Shown: piece after piece, positions 16,801 to 23,745 of the stretch
How the letters are laid out: each line of letters begins with the position of its first letter
How positions within the stretch are numbered: the first letter of the stretch is position 1
Origin: an uncultured Candidatus Saccharibacteria bacterium
GTDB lineage: Bacteria > Patescibacteriota > Saccharimonadia > Saccharimonadales > Saccharimonadaceae
Assembly (NCBI GenBank): GCA_947169915.1
Contig: CAMVRN010000009.1
Span: 1 to 38,818 of the forward strand
DNA length: 38,818 nt
Reading direction: 5' to 3'
Notes under the pieces: generated by a model
Databases searched by the model: none
What the model was told of the DNA's origin: nothing
What the model saw: only the letters and a program-made list of their open reading frames with translations
Made by a program: the position numbers and the translations under genes

Positions 16801-16853
16801 TTGACCTAACAGGGATAATTATGGTATAATATGCGTAATTACCCCTGTTTTTT
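16801..16853 (+). terminator. Terminator hairpin with a complete promoter nested in it
   Basis: AACAGGGATAATTA (16808-16821) pairs with TAATTACCCCTGTT (16836-16849), 13 of 14 positions, followed by a T tract to 16853. The loop contains TGGTATAAT (hexamer 16825-16830), with TTGACC at 16801-16806 as a -35 box and an 18-base spacer. It should terminate the transporter transcript and start the 16888 transcript. The arms could also be an operator. Confidence 0.7.
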
Positions 16854-16887
16854 ATGGGACTTAGTACATTAATAAGGAGGGAAATTT

Positions 16888-17703
16888 ATGGAATTTTTCG
16901 CAACCATAGGCGTGATTACTGTTTTTGTCTTTATCTATCGCTGGGTTAAATCTTGGGCTGAAAAGTCTTTGGAGGAAATCGAGCAGAAAAAGAAAGCGAA
17001 GGATGAAGATATCGAACAAAAAGACGACGAGGATGGCGACGACGTAACCGGAGGGCAGCAACTCACTATCTACGACCTGTTCGACGGTATCAACGGAAGT
17101 TCAATCGAGGATTCCGACGATGTATTTGTCCTGGACACGAGTGACGACTGCCTCTACGAACCAGTATTCGAACCGCTTCCTGCAACCGATAACCAAAACG
17201 CGATTGAGCTAAACTTAGAGCTCAAAAAAATTGGAAGCTATGTCCGTCTATATTATCACCTGAAAAATGTATATGGCGAAAATGCTATCCCGACTTTCGG
17301 AAAGGTAGAGAAAAACGTTCGATTGGTTATCTACGAAACCGAAATGACACGTAGAGCTATCTATAGAAAATACTTCAAAGGGAAGCAGTTCGAACGCAGC
17401 ATTAATCCGTTTAATGCGGACGATTCGTGGGCGCTCCATTGCGCCACCTATGACCTGCGTGCCGTGTCTTCGCCGTTGGTTTATAATTACGATATCATCC
17501 GCGAGGAATGCTTCAAAATTACAGAATTCAAGGATGACGGCTTCTACAGCTTCAATCCGACCAACCTACAGAGAACTGCAAGACTCATTAAAATTGAAGC
17601 AATCAACGAAGCTGAAAGACAGCATTTCCGCGGCTGGAAAGATTTGAGAGATATCTACGAAGAAAGCGCCAAAAAGTACATCGATGAAATTTTCAAAAAA
17701 TAA
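16888..17703 (+). CDS. Unknown membrane-anchored protein
   Basis: 271 residues; not recognised. An N-terminal hydrophobic helix (about 2-18) is followed by a basic helix and a very acidic linker (about 42-55). A soluble domain (about 95-270) carries several Tyr/Arg-rich segments. The charge after the helix predicts a cytosolic C-terminal part. It is preceded by AAGGAGGG (16874-16881), has its own promoter and terminator, and is therefore monocistronic. It uses CAG and AAG codons more than the adjacent permease. The same overall plan is found in the 9701 gene, although I see no convincing sequence match. Confidence 0.7.
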   Translation: MEFFATIGVITVFVFIYRWVKSWAEKSLEEIEQKKKAKDEDIEQKDDEDGDDVTGGQQLTIYDLFDGINGSSIEDSDDVFVLDTSDDCLYEPVFEPLPATDNQNAIELNLELKKIGSYVRLYYHLKNVYGENAIPTFGKVEKNVRLVIYETEMTRRAIYRKYFKGKQFERSINPFNADDSWALHCATYDLRAVSSPLVYNYDIIREECFKITEFKDDGFYSFNPTNLQRTARLIKIEAINEAERQHFRGWKDLRDIYEESAKKYIDEIFKK

Positions 17704-17716
17704 CCCCCGAAAAAAC

Positions 17717-17741
17717 ACCCCGCCGTATAAGCGGGGTTTTT
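17717..17741. terminator. Bidirectional terminator
   Basis: ACCCCGC (17717-17723) pairs with GCGGGGT (17731-17737) across a 7-base loop. T tracts follow on both strands (TTTTT on plus; six T on minus), serving the convergent genes ending at 17703 and 17745. Confidence 0.85.
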
Positions 17742-17744
17742 ATT

Positions 17745-19523
17745 TTATTTATATGGTATCACTTCGTAAAGCGAATTCTCTGTTCTGACATAATAAGAAT
17801 TCCATTTTCTAAATGCGTCAACAATCCTGGAGGTATTACCGCCATTCATAAATTCCGGGTCTATCGTTCCTAGTCTAAAATCTGGTTCCAACGCCGACTC
17901 TTCCAACACAATCTGTCGTCCAATTTGCGGTTGTTCTGTAACCACCCCTCCTAGAAAATCCCCAAGTTTCACCATCGCAATATCTGCCGTACTCGGGCTT
18001 AAAGCTTGCTTCATCAGCATAATTTTTGAACCAACTCGAATGTTCAAATTATTATTCATTTCTTGAACAGAGCACTCTATCTCTCTGGGCTCTTCGCCCG
18101 TCAACTCGACTTTATAGAGTATGGATTTCTTCAGAAACTCAACAGCCGACATTTGTCTAATCTCGTCTGAACTCAATTCTGGGTCAAGCGTCTGTATATA
18201 TGTTTCATGCTGGACTTTACCTTCTTCATCCTTGTAATATCTAATATATCCGTTCAGCACCATAGTAGAAGTATCAACTCGACCATTTATCGGGTCACCA
18301 TCAAGATTAATAGACATTTTTTCGCCAACTTTAACCGCACGATTCAAAAATCCACCAAAGGACGCTTCTCCCGGCACTGGCGCCATCTTGAATCCTCCGC
18401 GCTCTTCGTCTGGAATCATGTCCGCAAGTGTAAATTTAACTCCGCGCCCACCGCGAAGTCCAAGTACTTCCATATTTGAAGAAACGCACAATGTTTCACC
18501 AATCTGCGTCCTAACTCTTTCTCCTCTAATCCTGCTCCTGTCTGGTTCCTCAAAAAAGTCATCATAATGTCTCATGATATAATTTGTGGCGAATTCATCT
18601 GCAAAAGACTCTGAGCTCATCTCTCGATAGCTTACCTTATCTGCTTCAAGCACTTCGTTCATGTTGCTAGCATCAATACCCAAAGCTCCAAGTCTGTGAC
18701 GAAATGCATATGCAGTCTCCGACAAATCGCCACCAACCTGCCCAGGTATCGGCTTTCCCATCATGTCACCAAGCCTACGTAGTCCATCCGCCTTACATGC
18801 CGAAACAAACGCTTCAGTTTCCGAAAGCCCACTCTCTCTAGCTGGGTCTAAAAAATTTACTTTAAAGTCCAACGCATGACCAAGCTCATGCATCATCACA
18901 AAAGTGGATAAAAGTCTTTCGTTTCGCATAATATCCGCAGGTCTAGCACCAGTTCTTAAAGCAACCATGTTCAAAACATGGTCGAGGCCGAAGTTGTCGC
19001 CCTCTTTCACTTCGCGTGGAGCCATATATGTTTCAATGTCAGAAAAATTCATACAAACTCGAGGGACAATCTCTCCTTTTTTCGTTACAGCATGCGATTC
19101 GAAAAAAGCATTTCCATCAATTTCCGTATCTACTAACCTCACATTTGCGAGTTGGGGGTACTCTTCCACGACAGTTCTATAAGCTTTCGCCAAGAAGTGC
19201 TTACCCAATCTATTAAGCCTTAATGTATTCCTTGTCTTCTGGCTCTTATCGTATTTAGCAAGTTTTTCAGCGGTTATGAACTGTCTAAGAGACTCGGAGG
19301 AACTATTGAAAGCCCAGGCATTGTTCTTCGCGAATCCTTCTCCGCTTTCTTCAAATTCTTCATCATTGAGCCCATAGCTATCGTCGAAAATCTCGCCCTG
19401 GTCAATATCTAGCTGAGCTTCATCAAAATCTGGCATTTCACTCATTGCACGAGAAAAATCCCTCTCGCCATCGAGAAAAGCTTCTTCCTTCTCGAATCTT
19501 CCCACTTCACCAGGGCCCACCAT
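17745..19523 (-). CDS. Putative cytosolic zinc metallopeptidase (HELGH), family unknown
   Basis: 592 residues; no known family recognised. The zincin signature HELGH (H212, E213, H216) sits in a helix TFVMMHELGHALDF. A helix about 90 residues later, SSESFADEFATNYIMRH (E305 and E310), could supply the third metal ligand. The first 75 residues are very acidic. The last 250 residues are beta-rich and end in SLYEVIPYK, possibly a substrate-binding module. There is no signal peptide or membrane helix, so it acts in the cytosol or leaves by another route. The start ATG lies one base after the stop of the FMN-binding gene, so the two form a tight operon. Confidence 0.6.
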   Translation of the reverse strand: MVGPGEVGRFEKEEAFLDGERDFSRAMSEMPDFDEAQLDIDQGEIFDDSYGLNDEEFEESGEGFAKNNAWAFNSSSESLRQFITAEKLAKYDKSQKTRNTLRLNRLGKHFLAKAYRTVVEEYPQLANVRLVDTEIDGNAFFESHAVTKKGEIVPRVCMNFSDIETYMAPREVKEGDNFGLDHVLNMVALRTGARPADIMRNERLLSTFVMMHELGHALDFKVNFLDPARESGLSETEAFVSACKADGLRRLGDMMGKPIPGQVGGDLSETAYAFRHRLGALGIDASNMNEVLEADKVSYREMSSESFADEFATNYIMRHYDDFFEEPDRSRIRGERVRTQIGETLCVSSNMEVLGLRGGRGVKFTLADMIPDEERGGFKMAPVPGEASFGGFLNRAVKVGEKMSINLDGDPINGRVDTSTMVLNGYIRYYKDEEGKVQHETYIQTLDPELSSDEIRQMSAVEFLKKSILYKVELTGEEPREIECSVQEMNNNLNIRVGSKIMLMKQALSPSTADIAMVKLGDFLGGVVTEQPQIGRQIVLEESALEPDFRLGTIDPEFMNGGNTSRIVDAFRKWNSYYVRTENSLYEVIPYK

Positions 19524-19524
19524 T

Positions 19525-19863
19525 TTAAACTTTCTCTATATTCTCCAATCTAATAGCAACGCTAGTATCTTCGTCGAAAGGCTTTTCCATTTTTTCGAAT
19601 GCTTCTTTAGAAACTGTTACGTCTTCTTCTTCATAGGCATCTGCCGAGAATCTACATGCGCCAAACTCGTTCATTGCAAAAACCTCAACTCTTGGGTTCA
19701 TCAAGATTTGCTCATACATCTTCTTTGTCTTCGCAGTGCCAAAATAAACGTTCCCATCAACCTCCGCCGCCTTATCAAGTGGTCTAACGTGCGGTTGGTC
19801 TTCAACAGATGTTGCAAGATACCAAACACCGCTTAGCGCATCAACTACTTCCTCATTGTCCAT
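19525..19863 (-). CDS. Pyridoxamine 5'-phosphate oxidase-like FMN-binding split-barrel protein
   Basis: 112 residues. The YLATSVEDQPHVRPLDK segment (about 15-31), a VYFGTAKTKKMYEQ stretch and the NPRVEVFAMN strand are typical of the small flavin-binding split-barrel family. Members bind FMN, F420 or heme, so the redox partner is open. GGAGG lies 6 bases before the ATG. The gene leads the operon with the HELGH peptidase. A perfect inverted repeat occupies its leader. Confidence 0.8.
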   Translation of the reverse strand: MDNEEVVDALSGVWYLATSVEDQPHVRPLDKAAEVDGNVYFGTAKTKKMYEQILMNPRVEVFAMNEFGACRFSADAYEEEDVTVSKEAFEKMEKPFDEDTSVAIRLENIEKV

Positions 19864-19878
19864 AGTTTACCTCCATAC

Positions 19879-19911
19879 AAACCTTAAATTTTTCGCGATT
19901 TTTTAAGGTTT
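19879..19911. promoter_or_regulatory. Perfect 10-bp inverted repeat between divergent operons
   Basis: AAACCTTAAA (19879-19888) and TTTAAGGTTT (19902-19911) are exact inverted repeats around a TCGCGA centre. The right arm overlaps the expected -35 position of the two-component operon (-10 TATAAT at 19929-19934). The whole repeat lies in the leader of the FMN-protein operon, whose -10 is TATAAT at 19943-19938 on minus. It is a candidate operator, possibly for the adjacent response regulator, or an RNA hairpin. Confidence 0.5.
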
Positions 19912-19963
19912 AATTTATTAATCACGTATATAATACTATTATAACAAATAAGGAATTAAATAT

Positions 19964-20623
19964 ATGAGAATTTTATATGTTGAGGACGAGAAACTACTAG
20001 CCGACGCAGTCACTCACTTGCTCAAGAAGTCAAACATTAATGTCGACTGGGCAGAAGATGGCGAAGAAGGTCTTCGACTAGCAAAGAAGCCTGTCTACGA
20101 CGCAATTGTTCTAGACATTATGCTCCCGAAGATGTCTGGTCTAGAAATTCTGGAAACTATTCGCAGACAAGGAATAAAAACGCCCGTCATCATGCTCTCC
20201 GCTCTAAGCGAAGTTGAAGACAAAGTACGTGGACTCGATATCGGCGCTGACGACTATCTAGCAAAGCCTTTCAAAACCAAAGAGCTCATTGCTCGTCTTA
20301 ATGCTCTTGTCCGCCGTCCAACTCTTCGCGAATCTAAAATAGTTAAATTTGAAGACCTTGAATTCGATATCGAAAACAGAACCGTAAATAACGTAGCACT
20401 CACAGAAAAAGAAGCTGAAATCCTAGAAATGCTCATAAATTCTGGTGAGAAAACCGTTCAGAAAGACTATATCTTGGCCCATGTCTGGGGTGCCGATATG
20501 ATTGCAGAAGATAATTATGTCGAAGTTTATATGTCCTATCTACGCAAAAAACTCAAAACAATCGGCTCAAAAGTTGCCATCAAAACCGTTCGCGGACTCG
20601 GCTATAAGCTCGTAATAAAATAA
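19964..20623 (+). CDS. OmpR/PhoB-family response regulator
   Basis: 219 residues. The receiver domain (1-115) has the acidic pocket VEDE (6-9), phospho-acceptor Asp51 (VLDIMLP) and Lys101 (AKPF). The winged-helix DNA-binding domain (about 125-219) has LTEKEAEILEML, the recognition region around VEVYMSYLRKKL, and the C-terminal hairpin VRGLGYKL. A weak ribosome binding site AAGGAA precedes the ATG. Four bases separate its stop from the kinase start, so this is a classical regulator-kinase operon. Confidence 0.95.
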   Translation: MRILYVEDEKLLADAVTHLLKKSNINVDWAEDGEEGLRLAKKPVYDAIVLDIMLPKMSGLEILETIRRQGIKTPVIMLSALSEVEDKVRGLDIGADDYLAKPFKTKELIARLNALVRRPTLRESKIVKFEDLEFDIENRTVNNVALTEKEAEILEMLINSGEKTVQKDYILAHVWGADMIAEDNYVEVYMSYLRKKLKTIGSKVAIKTVRGLGYKLVIK

Positions 20624-20627
20624 AAGT

Positions 20628-21626
20628 ATGTTTAATAAGCTCCGCACTCATTTTATCTTAATAAACTTAATAACCACTTCTATCATTCTTGCGTCAGCTT
20701 TTTCGACTGTCTATCTTGTCGCCAAAAATACTTCTGAAGCACGTCGCCCAATCGACGTAAACATAAACCTAAATGAAAGCGGAATAACAACCGAGTTCCA
20801 GCCAGCGAACGATGCAACTGACCCGCAAAGTGCCTATGTTCGTAAAATCGTCGAGGAACGTATCCTTGCAGACCGCGAACTATCTTTGCGCTCTCTCCTC
20901 ATCACCCTCATTGTCACCGGTCTTGCTGTCGAAATCATCGTCGCCGTCTTTTCTTACTACTTTGCAGACCAAGCAATCAAGCCAGTAAAAGAGGCGTACG
21001 AATCGCAAAAGATTTTTATCGCAAACGCATCCCACGAAATCAAAACTCCAGTCGCAGCCATAAAAGCGAATCTCGAAGCCGCCGACTTAAGTGACGAAAA
21101 CCATTGGATTAAAAACATTGAGCTAGAAGCCGATAAAATTGAAACTTTAAACCTTGCTCTTTTACGCCTTGCAAAAACCGACATTATGCAAGAAGCTATC
21201 GTGACTGAGGACGTTGATTTGGAACGCCTAGTAAAAGCTGTTACGAACTCTTTTTCTTCTCGCCTTGAACAAAAGGGAATCAATCTAAAAACCGATTCCG
21301 ACTTTAAGAAAGGCCAAAAAACCATAAAAATCAATCGAGCTGATTTTAAAGAAATCTTTGAGATTCTTTTCGACAATGCAATAAAATACTGCAAAAAATC
21401 TATTGAGATTAAGATTTCGCCTCATTCGCTACTCATCAAAAATGACGGCGCAACAATTCCGAAGGAAAAACTCCCGCGCATTTTTGACCGTTTCTACCAA
21501 GTCGACAAAAGTTCAAATGGCTCCGGTCTAGGTTTAGCTATTGCCATGTCATTAGCAAAACACAATAATTGGAACATTGAAGCAAAATCAGAAAACAAAA
21601 TCACATCATTCGAACTTAAATTCTAA
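20628..21626 (+). CDS. Sensor histidine kinase
   Basis: 332 residues. Two transmembrane helices (about 9-31 and 88-113) enclose a short outer domain of about 55 residues. A very short linker leads to the HisKA domain with His136 in IANASHEIKTP. The ATPase domain has FDNAIKY (N box), IFDRFYQVDKS (F box) and GSGLGLAIA (G box). The signal is unknown. The small sensor loop is too short for a known fold, so it may sense the membrane or bind directly. It is the partner of the upstream regulator. Confidence 0.94.
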   Translation: MFNKLRTHFILINLITTSIILASAFSTVYLVAKNTSEARRPIDVNINLNESGITTEFQPANDATDPQSAYVRKIVEERILADRELSLRSLLITLIVTGLAVEIIVAVFSYYFADQAIKPVKEAYESQKIFIANASHEIKTPVAAIKANLEAADLSDENHWIKNIELEADKIETLNLALLRLAKTDIMQEAIVTEDVDLERLVKAVTNSFSSRLEQKGINLKTDSDFKKGQKTIKINRADFKEIFEILFDNAIKYCKKSIEIKISPHSLLIKNDGATIPKEKLPRIFDRFYQVDKSSNGSGLGLAIAMSLAKHNNWNIEAKSENKITSFELKF

Positions 21627-21628
21627 TA

Positions 21629-21637
21629 TGGTATTAT
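21629..21637 (+). promoter_or_regulatory. Extended -10 promoter (leaderless) of the glutaredoxin gene
   Basis: TGGTATTAT with the hexamer at 21632-21637, six bases before the ATG at 21644. No Shine-Dalgarno sequence is present. Confidence 0.6.
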
Positions 21638-21643
21638 ATTTTT

Positions 21644-21880
21644 ATGATTAAAGTATATACAACCCCAACATGCGTCTACTGTCATGCCCTCATGGACTGG
21701 CTAGACGAACAAAACATCAAATACGAGGAAATCGACGCTTCGACCTCCGACGAAGCAATTGAACTCGGAATTTCTGCCGTTCCTGTTACTATTATTACAG
21801 ACAGCAAAGGCAAAGAAACCCGCATCACTGGCTTCGACCGTCCAGCCCTCAAAAAAGCCCTCAAAGCATTGGCGGCATAA
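21644..21880 (+). CDS. Glutaredoxin-like thiol-disulfide oxidoreductase
   Basis: 78 residues, a minimal thioredoxin fold. The active site CVYC lies at residues 10-13 (TPTCVYCHALMDWL) and the cis-proline at SAVPVT (about 44-49), followed by the GFDRPALKKAL helix. It belongs to the NrdH/YruB-like group that reduces protein disulfides; the partner is not evident. It follows the kinase gene by 17 bases but has its own -10 box, so it may be partly independent. Confidence 0.88.
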   Translation: MIKVYTTPTCVYCHALMDWLDEQNIKYEEIDASTSDEAIELGISAVPVTIITDSKGKETRITGFDRPALKKALKALAA

Positions 21881-21933
21881 TAAACAATCATTTTATTCTT
21901 AAATCAAGTCTTTTTGGTCTTTTGAAAAATCCT

Positions 21934-21939
21934 TATAAT
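21934..21939 (+). promoter_or_regulatory. -10 box of the structured-leader gene
   Basis: TATAAT at 21934-21939, with an expected start near 21946. The palindrome TGTCTAGACA (21945-21954) lies across that start. A variant, TGTCCAGACA, follows at 21967-21976, exactly 22 bases on. No convincing -35 hexamer is seen. Confidence 0.5.
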
Positions 21940-21944
21940 AAAAG

Positions 21945-22083
21945 TGTCTAGACATACTTCGGTCACTGTCCAGACAAAATCAACATAGCAGTTGGATGTC
22001 TGTCATTTCATCCTTCTGCCAAGAGCCTCCAAAAGTTTGGGCTCACATAAATGACTCTAAGATAAATTATCAAGGAGTTACTT
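21945..22083 (+). ncRNA. Structured 5' leader (candidate cis-regulatory RNA)
   Basis: About 138 bases lie between the expected transcript start and the ATG at 22084. Three hairpins can be drawn. H1: TGTCTAGACA (21945-21954) with TGTCCAGACA (21967-21976), 9 of 10 pairs. H2: GCAG-tt-GGATG (21988-21998) with CATCC-tt-CTGC (22009-22019), with a symmetric TT/TT internal loop. H3: GAGC..CCAA (22023-22032) with TTGGGCTC (22037-22044). An AAGGAG site (22072-22077) follows. It matches no riboswitch class I can name. Confidence 0.5.
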
Positions 22084-22335
22084 ATGAAAAATAATAAAAC
22101 TACATCCGAACGCGTCGAAGTCATGGCTCTTTTCGGCTATGAAATGACGCCTTGCCAACCGCTTTCTTTCAAGAAGCGTGGCGAAAGCGAAGTCGAAGTT
22201 ACGGAGCTTCTCCGAACTCGCATCAAATTCGTCGGGCAAGCCGCTCATCATATCTTCGACATACTTGCGGGTCAAGCTAGATACGTGTTGGAGTTCAACT
22301 CAACCGACCTTAGCTGGCACATCAGCAAGGCGTAA
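22084..22335 (+). CDS. Small protein of unknown function with structured leader
   Basis: 83 residues; not recognised. It is soluble, with no signal peptide. The first 35 residues are polar with a basic patch (SFKKRGE). A central amphipathic stretch (about 38-65, TRIKFVGQAAHHIFDILAG) is followed by a strand-like end LEFNSTDLSWHI. AAGGAG lies six bases before the ATG. The gene stands alone between its own promoter with structured leader and a strong terminator, which suggests individual control. The translation reads cleanly and the SD is well placed, so I believe the gene is real. Confidence 0.65.
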   Translation: MKNNKTTSERVEVMALFGYEMTPCQPLSFKKRGESEVEVTELLRTRIKFVGQAAHHIFDILAGQARYVLEFNSTDLSWHISKA

Positions 22336-22344
22336 AGATGGAAA

Positions 22345-22370
22345 AATCCCCTCTCTCGAGGGGATTCTTT
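22345..22370. terminator. Bidirectional terminator
   Basis: AATCCCCTC (22345-22353) pairs with GAGGGGATT (22358-22366) across loop TCTC. It is followed by CTTTTA on plus and a five-T tract on minus, serving the convergent genes ending at 22335 and 22370. Confidence 0.9.
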
Positions 22371-22936
22371 TATTCACTAACTAGAATCGAAAATTCCCAG
22401 AAGACGTTATCAGCGCCTTTTGTCACCTCAAATCGACAGATACCGTCTTTCAAATTAACGTTTAATCTACCACTACCACTAGCCTTAGTCGTTTTCACCA
22501 CTTGAGCCTCGGTTCCATCTTCACATTTCACGATTGCCTCAAATTCAGCCACATTACCAGGGTCGTCACCTTCAAAGTTGTTTTGGAACATATAATCAAC
22601 TGAGCGCTCTCCTTCAGTTACGGAAAAAGCATTAGTAGCTACTCTACCTTGTCCAGGGAGCGTGATACCAAGTGGGTCAGCAACCGCATTTCCACTTCCA
22701 TCTTCAGGTGTTCCAGAACCGTTCCCATTTGAAGTAGTGTTGTTGTTTTTGAGCAAAACACAAACAACAATCAAAACTGCAAAAGCCATTACGCCAAGCA
22801 CTAAAGCGATAGGGCGACTCGTCTTCGCTTTCGCAACACCATTACTAGAATCGCCGTCAATAGTTTTCACCATCTGAGCATCTTCCCCAGAACGATGTTC
22901 TTTCTTTCTAGCTCTAACCTTATCTCGAATTTTCAT
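22370..22936 (-). CDS. Unknown exported, membrane-anchored protein
   Basis: 188 residues; not recognised. A basic, cytosolic N-terminus (1-42) precedes one transmembrane helix (about 43-62). A Asn/Gly/Ser-rich linker (about 63-85) and an outer beta-rich domain follow, with two Cys (in IVKCEDG and DGICRFE) positioned to form a disulfide. AAAGGAGG stands about six bases before the ATG. Its promoter is TGATATGAT (hexamer 22988-22983), within a 14-base string shared with the secY promoter. It lies downstream of lepB and upstream of a shared terminator. Confidence 0.7.
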   Translation of the reverse strand: MKIRDKVRARKKEHRSGEDAQMVKTIDGDSSNGVAKAKTSRPIALVLGVMAFAVLIVVCVLLKNNNTTSNGNGSGTPEDGSGNAVADPLGITLPGQGRVATNAFSVTEGERSVDYMFQNNFEGDDPGNVAEFEAIVKCEDGTEAQVVKTTKASGSGRLNVNLKDGICRFEVTKGADNVFWEFSILVSE

Positions 22937-22982
22937 TCAATACCTCCTTTATTGTTCAATAATCGATACAATTACTTTTGAT

Positions 22983-22991
22983 ATCATATCA
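22983..22991 (-). promoter_or_regulatory. TGATATGAT promoter of the 22936 gene
   Basis: The minus strand reads TTTATGATATGATA, containing the extended -10 TGATATGAT. The same 14 bases occur upstream of secY (36409-36422). The leader is about 40 bases and ends in AAAGGAGG. Confidence 0.5.
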
Positions 22992-23002
22992 TAAAATCAT
23001 CT

Positions 23003-23653
23003 TTAGAAAAACCTAAATCTATTAAGCGGGAACAATCTAACGGCAACAGGACCCGCAATTCGACAAAGAGGAATCGTACCGAGTCCATTTCGGGAATCAT
23101 AGCTATTCGTTCCTTCACGGTTATCACCACTCACGAAAATCTCACCTTCTGGGACGACAATATCTACCTCACCGCTCGTATACTCTTTTGGACCTTCCTC
23201 GAGCCCATTCCTCCATTGAGCATCATACACAATTCCATCAGGATTTTCTTCGTTGAACACTGTTAAAACACCATCCTTGACCTGCACACGCTCGCCAGGA
23301 AAAGCAATGACGCGCTTAATGATATACTGGTCCTTAATCCCCGATGGCGCCGCACAAGTCATCTCCCCGCTTGAGCTACCATTTGCAAAGACAATAATTT
23401 GGCCTCTCTCTGGCACATACTCTTTACCGAGGAAATGCGACCAACTCACTACCAAACGATTCACAATCATTCGGTCGTCTCCTAGAAGCGTATTCTCCAT
23501 GCTAATTCCGACGACGTTATACGACCTAAAGACAAAGGTATTAAGCAGAAAAGTTCCCAAAGCAACCGCCCCTATAAAAAGAACTAGGCTCAGAAGGTCT
23601 TTAAAAAGTGGATGTTTCTGCAGAAAAGTCGCTTTATCATATTTTTCTATCAT
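23003..23653 (-). CDS. lepB: Signal peptidase I
   Basis: 216 residues. An N-terminal transmembrane helix (about 20-42) anchors the outer catalytic domain. The catalytic Ser51 is in GISMENTL and the general-base Lys113 in YIIKRVIAFPGE. The C-terminal VSGDNREGTNSYDSR box is diagnostic. It cleaves signal peptides of exported proteins. A TGTTATAAT box (hexamer 23666-23661) ends seven bases before the ATG, so the mRNA is probably leaderless. It is divergent from the 23746 membrane gene and next to htrA and anchored proteins that need export. Confidence 0.95.
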   Translation of the reverse strand: MIEKYDKATFLQKHPLFKDLLSLVLFIGAVALGTFLLNTFVFRSYNVVGISMENTLLGDDRMIVNRLVVSWSHFLGKEYVPERGQIIVFANGSSSGEMTCAAPSGIKDQYIIKRVIAFPGERVQVKDGVLTVFNEENPDGIVYDAQWRNGLEEGPKEYTSGEVDIVVPEGEIFVSGDNREGTNSYDSRNGLGTIPLCRIAGPVAVRLFPLNRFRFF

Positions 23654-23660
23654 ATTCCCT

Positions 23661-23669
23661 ATTATAACA
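23661..23669 (-). promoter_or_regulatory. Extended -10 promoter (leaderless) of lepB
   Basis: TGTTATAAT on the minus strand, hexamer 23666-23661, seven bases from the ATG at 23653. Confidence 0.65.
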
Positions 23670-23727
23670 CAGCGCCGATACTACTTATGGATTTTTTCAG
23701 GCTTTTTAAGTTAGTTTTTATAAACTT

Positions 23728-23741
23728 TGCTATAATATAAT
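23728..23741 (+). promoter_or_regulatory. Overlapping -10 boxes before the 23746 gene
   Basis: TGCTATAAT (hexamer 23731-23736) overlaps a second TATAAT at 23736-23741. They end nine and four bases before the ATG at 23746. No Shine-Dalgarno sequence is present, so the transcript is leaderless or nearly so. Confidence 0.6.
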
Positions 23742-23745
23742 ATAT

